Position numbers and translations under genes: made by a program. Under the pieces are notes generated by a model. That model saw only the letters and a program-made list of their open reading frames with translations. It did not search any database and was not told where the DNA came from. This document shows, in pieces, positions 43,256-49,621 of a stretch of DNA of 64,000 nt. The stretch is taken from NCBI GenBank assembly GCA_963791455.1, contig CAWBSM010000002.1:1426001-1490000 (forward strand). The letters run 5' to 3'. Each line of letters opens with the position of its first letter. The stretch's first letter is position 1. The stretch is from Bog-473 sp963791455. Lineage in GTDB: Bacteria > Actinomycetota > Acidimicrobiia > Acidimicrobiales > RAAP-2.

Positions 43256-44157
43256 ACCAGCTCGTCGAACAGGCGCACGACCTGCTCCGGTCGCAGCTCG
43301 GCCAGGCACCGCTGTCCGGACGGGCACGTCCGAGGCCGCCACTGGAAACCGCGGAGGCTGACTCGGTCGTTGTAGGCCGACGCCTGCTCGTCGGCCAAGC
43401 AGGCCGCATCGCAGGGAGCCCCGCGCAGGACGCGTGTGTGGCACCACGGACGGAAGTACACCGAGCCATGTCGACAAATGGTGACGGTCGGCGTTCCCTG
43501 CTGCACGGCGATGTGGGTCAGCCCCGTGTCGATCCCGATCACACCGCGGCAGGAAGACAGGGTGTCAACGGCCGCCCCCGGATTCGGTACGGGCAACGCC
43601 GGGACGGCGAGTGGGCGGAGCTCTTGGTGCGGAACCGTTCTTGTCACGTGCCGGACGTCGAAGCGTGGGCGCAGCTGTGCGGCCACCGATTCCCATTTGG
43701 TGGCCGGCCACGCCTTCGACGGTCCGTCGGTCTCTGTCACGAGGAGCACCGTGCGGTCCAGCCCGCGCACCGGCGAGGATCGCAGCGGCGTCGGGGCCGA
43801 GAAGTCGGCGCTGATGCCGAAGTCGCGTGCGATCCGATCGAGAATGTGGTTGATATCCAACGGTCCGACTGCCGCTTCGAACTCGGGGGATCCCCACCAA
43901 TGGTCGCGCTGAAGCGGATGATCGCGCAGATCAATCACTCGCTCGGCCCCGGACAGCGCCGGGAATGTTTGCTCGTCCACGCAGCCGGCCAGACCGGGAA
44001 TCCGTTCAGAAAGGGCCGCCTGGGCGGCCGACCGCGCCATCAGCCACGTCTCGTCACCATTGCGGCCATTGGCGGCTATCAGAGCCTGGATGATTGGGAG
44101 CGAGACCACAAGGTCCCCCAGCCCGAAGGAGATCGGCGCCACATAGACCCTCGCCAC
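43252..44157 (-). CDS. Family-9 (heptosyltransferase-type) glycosyltransferase
   Basis: About 301 residues from GTG 44157, four bases after the queC stop. VYVAPISFGLGDLVVSLPIIQALIAA is the GT9 N terminus with its glycine-rich loop. VLLVTETDGPSKAWPATKWESVAAQLRP and the C-terminal GVIGIDTGLTHIAVQQGTPTVTI (donor-binding D-T-G-x-x-H) are characteristic of GT-B GT9 enzymes. A C-terminal stretch with four Cys (CHTRVLRGAPCDAACL and CPSGQRC) is unusual and might bind metal. GT9 enzymes normally add heptose to lipid A core, which actinobacteria lack. Here the acceptor may be a deazapurine or a surface glycan. Confidence 0.82.
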   Translation of the reverse strand: MARVYVAPISFGLGDLVVSLPIIQALIAANGRNGDETWLMARSAAQAALSERIPGLAGCVDEQTFPALSGAERVIDLRDHPLQRDHWWGSPEFEAAVGPLDINHILDRIARDFGISADFSAPTPLRSSPVRGLDRTVLLVTETDGPSKAWPATKWESVAAQLRPRFDVRHVTRTVPHQELRPLAVPALPVPNPGAAVDTLSSCRGVIGIDTGLTHIAVQQGTPTVTICRHGSVYFRPWCHTRVLRGAPCDAACLADEQASAYNDRVSLRGFQWRPRTCPSGQRCLAELRPEQVVRLFDELV

Positions 44158-44161
44158 CTGC

Positions 44162-44839
44162 TCAGCGGTCGGCGTAGGCCGTCCGATCGGCCAGTCCCGA
44201 CGCGGCGAACGCTCGTCGCCGCTCGGCGCACTTGTTGCAGCGCCCGCAGTGTTCGCCTTCCTGGGGGTCGATGCACGAGAAGGTGAGCTCCAACGCCAGG
44301 TGCCGACCACGTTCCAGCACCTCGCCCTTGGTGAACCCGGCGAACGGGGTTTCGACCGTGAGTGGTCGGTCGAGCGCCAAGCTGGCCAGCGACGCGAGGC
44401 CGTCGAAGAACTCTGTCCCGCTGTCGGCGAACGGGTTGCCCTTCAACGTGCCGAGCGCAATGGCCTCAAAGCCGTTGAGCGCGCACCAGACGCTCGACTT
44501 GGCCAACAGGAGCAGGTTGCGCCCCGGGAGGTATACCGCGCTGTCAGGCGTGTCCTGGTCGGGCACCTCGGCTCCCGACACGCTCCAGTGCGCGCCATAC
44601 ACGTCTGCAACCGGGAACTCAAGTGCCACCAGCGGCCGCACCGTGCCGTCGGCCGGCAGCGAGTCGAGAAACCTCCGGAGATGCTGCTCCTCGGCGCTCT
44701 CCCAAGCGAGGCCAAAACGGATGTAGATCGGTTGCACTGCTTCGTCCCGCGAAGAGCGATCAGCTACGAGAACCGCGCTGTCGACGCCACCGCTGACCAG
44801 CACGGCCACTCGGCGACTGCCTCTTTTGGTAACGCTCAT
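44162..44839 (-). CDS. queC: 7-cyano-7-deazaguanine synthase (QueC-like)
   Basis: 225 residues. SGGVDS at 16-21 is the PP-loop ATP pyrophosphatase motif. YLPGRNLLLLAKSSVWC and AIALGTLKGNPFADS are the usual QueC core. Cys189, 198, 201 and 204 (CIDPQEGEHCGRCNKC) are the zinc ligands, so an active enzyme is expected. QueC converts 7-carboxy-7-deazaguanine to preQ0 with ATP and ammonia. ATG 44839 overlaps the queD stop. QueE is not in the window. QueC relatives also act in natural-product and antiphage modification systems, so tRNA queuosine is not the only possible use. Confidence 0.87.
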   Translation of the reverse strand: MSVTKRGSRRVAVLVSGGVDSAVLVADRSSRDEAVQPIYIRFGLAWESAEEQHLRRFLDSLPADGTVRPLVALEFPVADVYGAHWSVSGAEVPDQDTPDSAVYLPGRNLLLLAKSSVWCALNGFEAIALGTLKGNPFADSGTEFFDGLASLASLALDRPLTVETPFAGFTKGEVLERGRHLALELTFSCIDPQEGEHCGRCNKCAERRRAFAASGLADRTAYADR

Positions 44840-45192
44840 TCGCCGCGATAGACGCAGCCGGTGGTGCAGGTCTCCTGCACCACTACCTGGGACAGCTCGG
44901 GCAGACGGGGCTGCAGTTGCTCCCAGATCCAGGACGCCAGCCGCTCACTGGTCGGGTTCTCCAGTCCCTCGACCTCGTTCAGGTAGTAATGGTCGAGCTG
45001 GTCGAGCACCGGCTGCATCGAGTCACTGAGGTCAGCAAAATCGCGGACCCAGCCCAAATGTTGGTCGACCGGGCCGTCGACGTGCACCCTGACCCGGAAC
45101 GAGTGCCCGTGCAACCGCGAACACCTGTGGCCGGGCTCCACGTTCGGCAACCGATGGGCCGCCTCGAAGGTGAACTCCTTGAAAATGTCCAC
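44836..45192 (-). CDS. queD: 6-carboxy-tetrahydropterin synthase (QueD/PTPS family)
   Basis: 118 residues. FEAAHRLPN, then CSRLHGHSFRV give zinc ligands His13, His28 and His30 and catalytic Cys24. DFADLSDSMQPVLDQLDHYYLNE, NPTSERLASWIWEQL and VVVQETCTTGC complete the family pattern; the spacing matches QueD rather than a eukaryotic PTPS. It makes 6-carboxy-5,6,7,8-tetrahydropterin from dihydroneopterin triphosphate. It is the first gene of a four-gene overlapping operon with queC, a GT9 and the propeller-like protein. Confidence 0.88.
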   Translation of the reverse strand: MDIFKEFTFEAAHRLPNVEPGHRCSRLHGHSFRVRVHVDGPVDQHLGWVRDFADLSDSMQPVLDQLDHYYLNEVEGLENPTSERLASWIWEQLQPRLPELSQVVVQETCTTGCVYRGE

Positions 45193-45301
45193 GCGATCCC
45201 TGGGGCTCGTCTAGGTCGTCCCGTCCGCATCATAGGCAAGCCGTACTGCATGGACAACAGGTCCTTCATCCGTCGGTGCGGCCCCTTGGCGAGATGCCGC
45301 C

Positions 45302-46114
45302 TTACGAGGAACTCGTTGTGGGTGTCCCCGGGAGGTCACCCTCAGTGATCGGCGGATCCACGCAGCGGCTGCGGCTGCCGAAGTCCCGTTCCAAATCAGG
45401 TCGCAGATGTCGCGGGTTCGCCCAAGAGACATTTTGGAAAGCAGAAACCACTCTCCCAAAATCCGGACCCAGGTTTCGCACGCTCAGGTTCACCAACCGA
45501 GGTGAGGCGACCCTCTCGATCTTGTTGTCGTAATCGTGGAGACCCGGAACAGCGGCGAACCAGTAGCGCACGGCTCGACCCAGGATGATAAGGGCTCCCC
45601 TGTTCATTGCTTGCCGCACCAATTGGAATCCAAAGTATTGAGACGGAAAGGTCACAAAAGGAGCGATCCACGACTTCGAGTGATAGCCATGAAACTCAAT
45701 TGCGAGAAGACGTTCGGCGAGCACGTCGTAGCCGCCCAGTTCGTTTGACAGATCCCTCGTCCGTGAGCGCCACCACCGACCGCGCCCCAGGTCGGCGAAG
45801 TGATCGTCGAATACCCAGCCAGGTCCTCCGACGTCGCTACTGAGATTCCGGTAGATCAGATCGAGCGCCGTTGGGGTACACAGCTCAATGCGGTCGTTCG
45901 GGTCGAGACCTGGATTCGCGAGGAGAAGCACCACGGGAGCATCAAATGGTCCGGCGAAGGCGCCCGGTGGCACGTCGCTGACGATGGTGTGGAGGTCCCG
46001 GAAGTTCTCGCCAAGTGCTGCGTTGAACGCCGCCACGAACTGCTCGTCCTCGGGCAGCACGAAAGGCGCACTCCTCGGCATCTTCGCCCACGGGTTCTCG
46101 ATCTCAGCCTTCAT
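45302..46114 (-). CDS. Hypothetical protein
   Basis: About 270 residues from ATG 46114 (MKAEIENPWAKMPRSAPFVLPEDEQFV). VVLLLANPGLDPNDR near residue 60 and GALIILGRAVRYWFAAVPGL near residue 200 recall the NPG loop and late strand of the uracil-DNA-glycosylase superfamily, but no catalytic motif can be named, so I do not assign it. It is soluble and without signal peptide. The stop is 110 bases right of queD on the same strand, so it could be transcribed ahead of that operon or separately. Confidence 0.6.
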   Translation of the reverse strand: MKAEIENPWAKMPRSAPFVLPEDEQFVAAFNAALGENFRDLHTIVSDVPPGAFAGPFDAPVVLLLANPGLDPNDRIELCTPTALDLIYRNLSSDVGGPGWVFDDHFADLGRGRWWRSRTRDLSNELGGYDVLAERLLAIEFHGYHSKSWIAPFVTFPSQYFGFQLVRQAMNRGALIILGRAVRYWFAAVPGLHDYDNKIERVASPRLVNLSVRNLGPDFGRVVSAFQNVSWANPRHLRPDLERDFGSRSRCVDPPITEGDLPGTPTTSSS

Positions 46115-46567
46115 CGTCTCGCTCCGGGTGCCGTCAACGTGAGGCGAAACGTGGTGATCCCCCGCGACGGAGACCAAGATCACCTCCGCCTGAGCCGACG
46201 TGCCACCCGACATCCAGCGCCTGCAACCGTCATGATCGAATCTTGAACCAGATCGGTCTATTGGAAGCAAGGCTTGAGCAATCGGCGCAGCGGGCTGGAG
46301 GTTTCCCCGCTCGACCTTGGCGGATCAGAGCTCTCGAGCCATTCCTCTGCCGTTGCGGGCGACGGGATGATTTGCTTCAAGACCGGTGCAGACTCCGCCG
46401 TCGGGGACCAGACCGGGACGCCAGGGGATGTCGCCTTCTTCCACTTCCACCCTCCGCAATGTCTGGGTCGGCATAGTGGATGAGATGGCGAAGATGAGCG
46501 AGGGTCAAGGATCCTCGGCATTCGGGCGACTTGTCGGCCTTCGTCTCTCTTCGATCCGTCGTCTGCC
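46115..46567. other. Intergenic stretch without a supported gene
   Basis: About 450 bases. Open frames exist on both strands but none has family features, a good ribosome site or strong coding character. It separates the hypothetical gene from the UBP zinc-finger gene and should contain the promoter of the former. Confidence 0.5.
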
Positions 46568-46912
46568 TTAATGAAGGTGACTCTGCCAGTCGCGGGGAAC
46601 GCGGCCCGCTGGTCCAGGCGTGGGCTGATCGGCTGGGTGGTGTTGAGGATCCGCCAGTGCCGGACCTTCGAAGAACTGGTCCGAGGCGTAATCCCAAAAC
46701 CAATCCTCCCCGGGTTCGAAGCTTCTGATGATGCTGTGGCCAGAATTCTGGGCGTGCCGCGTCGCGTGTTGGCTGGGGGACGTGTCACAGCAACCGATGT
46801 GGCCGCACTTCGCGCACCGTCTGAGGTGAAGCCACCATCCACCGCCTTGAAGGCACTCGACGCAACCAGTACCACTCGGAGGCACGGACGGATCTATGAG
46901 GTCGTCTTGCAT
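46568..46912 (-). CDS. UBP-type zinc finger protein
   Basis: About 114 residues. CVECLQGGGWWLHLRRCAKCGHIGCCDTSPSQHATRHAQNSGHSIIRSFEPGEDWFWDY matches the ZnF-UBP fold. Zinc ligands are Cys17, 20, 33, 36, 41 and His49/53/59. In eukaryotes the domain binds free ubiquitin C termini; bacterial single-domain versions have no settled function. ATG 46912 begins MQDDLIDPSVPPSGTG. Stands alone on minus. Confidence 0.85.
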   Translation of the reverse strand: MQDDLIDPSVPPSGTGCVECLQGGGWWLHLRRCAKCGHIGCCDTSPSQHATRHAQNSGHSIIRSFEPGEDWFWDYASDQFFEGPALADPQHHPADQPTPGPAGRVPRDWQSHLH

Positions 46913-47216
46913 GGCGCTAGGTTGGCGATACCACAACGAGAACCTCGCCCGGGTCGGGTAACTGCCAAAGCCCGAAACCTTTCATGTTCGTCTCCTTGCT
47001 GCCCCTCTCACGCGACCCCGACCAGCGTAATCCCAGCATCAGACGGCTGCTGGTGAGTGCAGACGGCAGCTCTCAGGGTCGCCCGCCACCTGCGGGCGAC
47101 CGGCGTGCCTTGCTCGCCGGGCCGTGCTTCTAACGCTCTTCTCCTGGCATCGTCAGACTCAGCCGGACTTTCAAGCTCAGCGAGTCCCGGAGATTTCCGA
47201 GCCAAGGAGCAACTCA
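46913..47216. other. Intergenic stretch with a GC hairpin
   Basis: About 300 bases before the leader repeats of the peroxiredoxin gene. No gene is supported. It contains a strong hairpin at 47077-47101. Confidence 0.5.
47077..47101. repeat. Perfect 10-base-pair inverted repeat
   Basis: GGTCGCCCGC and GCGGGCGACC are separated by CACCT. The RNA hairpin would be very stable, but no T-run follows, so it is not a classical terminator. It could be a regulator site, an RNA processing element or a repeat-family hairpin. Confidence 0.5.
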
Positions 47217-47217
47217 C

Positions 47218-47280
47218 TTGTCCGTCGCTACCATTCACGGGAACAAGTAAGTTGTCCGTCTCTACCATTCACAGGAGCAA
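47218..47280 (+). repeat. Tandem leader repeat before the peroxiredoxin gene
   Basis: Two 29-base copies (47218-47246 and 47252-47280) differ at three positions and have a period of 34. Each ends in a GGGAACAA/AGGAGCAA ribosome-binding-like segment; the second is the working site for ATG 47287. A third GGAGCAA lies at 47205. It looks like slippage duplication of a leader. Confidence 0.7.
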
Positions 47281-47286
47281 CCAACT

Positions 47287-47943
47287 ATGCCACTCACCAT
47301 CGGCGACCCGGCGCCCGACTTCGAAGCAAACACTTCGGAGGGCAAGATCCACTTCTACGACTGGCTCGGCGATTCGTGGGGCGTCCTCTTCTCGCATCCC
47401 AAGGATTTCACGCCCATCTGCACGACCGAGCTGGGTTACCTGGCCAAGATAAAGCCAGAGTTCGACAAGCGGGGGACCAAGATCATCGGGTTGTCGGTGG
47501 ACTCGACGGGCGACCACGAGAAATGGGCGGCCGACATCGCGGAGACGCAGGGCACGGCGCCGAATTATCCGATTATCGCGGACGATGACTTCGCGGTGGC
47601 GAAGGCATACGGGATGCTGCCGGCAGAGACCTCCGGTGACGCGAAATCGCGCACTCCGGCCGACAATCAGACCGTGCGCAATGTCTTCGTGATCGGCCCG
47701 GACAAGAAGATCAAACTGGTGCTCGTGTACCCGATGACGACGGGGCGCAATTTCGACGAAGTGCTCCGGGTCATCGACTCACTCCAGCTCACGGCTAAGC
47801 ACCGCGTGGCCACCCCGGTCAATTGGAAGCCGGGCGAGGACGTCGTCATCGCTGGTTCGGTGTCAAACGACGAGGCCAAAGAGGTCTTCGGCAAATGGAA
47901 GGAGCCCAAGCCCTACATCAGGATCGTCCCGCAGCCGTCGTAG
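47287..47943 (+). CDS. 1-Cys peroxiredoxin (Prx6 type)
   Basis: 218 residues. The peroxidatic Cys45 is in HPKDFTPICTTELG. The Prx6-type C-terminal domain includes VYPMTTGRNFDEVLRVIDSLQL and ends VNWKPGEDVVIAGSVSN. No resolving cysteine is obvious, so it depends on an external thiol. It detoxifies H2O2 and organic hydroperoxides, useful beside many oxygenases. AGGAG stands before the ATG inside a duplicated leader. A GCCC-TTCG-GGGC mini hairpin begins at the stop codon. Confidence 0.9.
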   Translation: MPLTIGDPAPDFEANTSEGKIHFYDWLGDSWGVLFSHPKDFTPICTTELGYLAKIKPEFDKRGTKIIGLSVDSTGDHEKWAADIAETQGTAPNYPIIADDDFAVAKAYGMLPAETSGDAKSRTPADNQTVRNVFVIGPDKKIKLVLVYPMTTGRNFDEVLRVIDSLQLTAKHRVATPVNWKPGEDVVIAGSVSNDEAKEVFGKWKEPKPYIRIVPQPS

Positions 47944-48010
47944 CCCTTCGGGGCGGGGTCACGGCGTACGTTCAACGGTGTTCACAACGGCATGAACGCC
48001 GTGGAGGTAG

Positions 48011-48583
48011 GTGGCGGGAGGATCCTATCCCGGTGCGAAGATATCGTCGTGGGCCCCGGTGCTGCTGATTCGCCACGCCGAGCCGGTCACGGCCGGTGAC
48101 ACTCCCGGAACGCAACGGCCGCTCACCCTCGAAGGCAGAAACCATGCCCGCGAGCTCGGAAAGCAACTTTGCGGCCGTTCGTTTCCGACTGTGGTGTTGA
48201 CGAGCCCTGAACGAAGGGCCAGCGAAACCGCGGCGCTGGTCTTTCCTTCGGTGGTGGCCGCCACCCGTGACGAACTCAGCGAGGTGAAAAGACCGTGGTA
48301 TGCAGAGGCCGACGAGCACGTCAACGCGCTTGCCGGCTATCTACGGGGTGATGCGGTGGAAGGGTGGGAGCCCCAGGGAGACGTGATCGCCCGTATCAGC
48401 CGGCTGACACCGGACTTCAGATCCTCTGAGCACCCTGTCCTCGTGAGTCACGGCGTGCTGCTCACCATCTGGCTCCGCCACCAGGTGAGGCTCGACGACC
48501 CGGTTTCGTTTTGGTCCAATCTTCGCATGCCCGACGCGTGGGAGTTCGACTTCCAGAGCAAGTCCATCAAGCGAATCTCGTAG
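48011..48583 (+). CDS. Histidine phosphatase superfamily protein
   Basis: About 190 residues if GTG 48011 is used; the domain itself begins at VLLIRHAEP near 48059. The RHAE catalytic motif, VVLTSPERRASETAALVF and the second histidine in VLVSHGVLLTIWLR are all present, as in phosphoglycerate-mutase-like phosphatases. Substrate is unknown; relatives act on sugar phosphates, nucleotides or small molecules. The start is unclear because no clean ribosome site precedes the RHAE segment. Confidence 0.8.
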   Translation: MAGGSYPGAKISSWAPVLLIRHAEPVTAGDTPGTQRPLTLEGRNHARELGKQLCGRSFPTVVLTSPERRASETAALVFPSVVAATRDELSEVKRPWYAEADEHVNALAGYLRGDAVEGWEPQGDVIARISRLTPDFRSSEHPVLVSHGVLLTIWLRHQVRLDDPVSFWSNLRMPDAWEFDFQSKSIKRIS

Positions 48584-48607
48584 GGCATAGCGGCATCCGG
48601 CCGGGCG

Positions 48608-49240
48608 TCAATTGACGCCGTGTCTGAACGCAAGGCTCATCCGGGGGCCCGCCGTTTTCACCTTCGGGACGCTGTGCTCGAAGCGACGCTGTGTCTGGCC
48701 ACCGGTGACGAGCAGGTCACCGTGACCAAGTCTGAAGGCGCGCGACCTCCCGCCTCCTTCGGGGCGAAGCAAGAACGTACGTCGCTCACCGAGCGACACG
48801 AGGGCGACGACGGGATCCACGATCTCGGGTGGTATTCGATCCCGGTGCCAGGCAACGCTGTCAGCGCCGTCGCGGTAGAGATTTATCCCCACCGAGTCAA
48901 AGACGACGTGGTAACGCGCGGAAAGGGCCGTCAGAGCTTCCTCCAGCCACGGGTGGACATCGCCGGTCTGTGGGTTGATCCGATGCCAGGAGGTCAGGCG
49001 CGGTTCGTCCACATGACGGTCATACATCCAGCGACGCCTCTGGCTCCAGGCGACGGTGCGCAGCAGCTCCTCGAAGGCCCGGTCGGACCCCGACATCCAT
49101 CCGGGGCAATGGTCCACCCACGACTCCCCGTCGAGCTGGGTTCGTCGGAGACCGCCGAAGGACGCATCGATGACCGTGCCCTCGGCCGCCCACAATGACG
49201 GTTGCCAGGCGATGGCCGGAACGCTTGGAGAGCTGCCCAC
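48608..49240 (-). CDS. AlkB-like 2-oxoglutarate/Fe(II)-dependent dioxygenase
   Basis: About 210 residues from GTG 49240. IDASFGGLRRTQLDGESWVDHCPGWMSGSD is the N terminus usual in actinobacterial AlkB homologues. Iron ligands are His132 and Asp134 (WHRDR) and His189 (RRFEHSVPK); Arg200 and Arg206 (PRMSLAFR) bind 2-oxoglutarate. SVGINLYRDGADSVAWH is the family core. It repairs alkylated DNA or RNA bases, though some relatives act on other substrates. It converges on the phosphatase gene and diverges from the GH3 gene. Confidence 0.88.
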   Translation of the reverse strand: MGSSPSVPAIAWQPSLWAAEGTVIDASFGGLRRTQLDGESWVDHCPGWMSGSDRAFEELLRTVAWSQRRRWMYDRHVDEPRLTSWHRINPQTGDVHPWLEEALTALSARYHVVFDSVGINLYRDGADSVAWHRDRIPPEIVDPVVALVSLGERRTFLLRPEGGGRSRAFRLGHGDLLVTGGQTQRRFEHSVPKVKTAGPRMSLAFRHGVN

Positions 49241-49560
49241 ACGGACCGTTGTACCGGGACGGTTCGTGCAGTCGAGCGGAGCACAACGGGGAGAGCCCGT
49301 CATCCCTCTTCGTGGACGACCACCCGGACCCGAGCGAGATTCTGGAGGCGCGCGTACGGGCTGGCTCCATCTGCCTTGCGTGGACTCGACTGGAATCGGG
49401 TGGACGTCTTGGTCACCGAGCTCGATCCGGCGGACGCCCTGCTCCAGCCCTATCGATCCCTGGCGCGGATCTTCTGATCCCCAAGTGCCCGTCCGAAGCG
49501 CCCGGACCTCCAAGTACCTGGCCTCGACGTCCTTCCAGACACGTTGCCGACAACGAGCGG

Positions 49561-49580
49561 CTCTGCAAAGCTTTGCAGAG
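49561..49580. promoter_or_regulatory. Perfect 20-base palindrome upstream of the GH3 gene
   Basis: CTCTGCAAAGCTTTGCAGAG reads the same on both strands. It ends 41 bases before the GH3 start. Size and full symmetry suit a sugar-responsive LacI- or similar family repressor, but no such regulator gene lies in the window. Confidence 0.65.
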
Positions 49581-49621
49581 ATCCGACACACGCACCCCGG
49601 TGGGAGGAGACGAGGCCGACC

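Noticed and set aside
45302..46114. Uracil-DNA glycosylase assignment
   Set aside because: Only NPG-like and late-strand similarity is seen; no catalytic Asp/His motif can be named, so it was left hypothetical.
46700..46740. GGGTTCGAAGC, resembling a tRNA T-loop
   Set aside because: It lies in the UBP gene, and no acceptor stem, anticodon arm or D arm can be folded around it.
47943..47954. GCCC-TTCG-GGGC hairpin at the peroxiredoxin stop as terminator
   Set aside because: The stem has only four pairs and no T-run follows; too weak to call.
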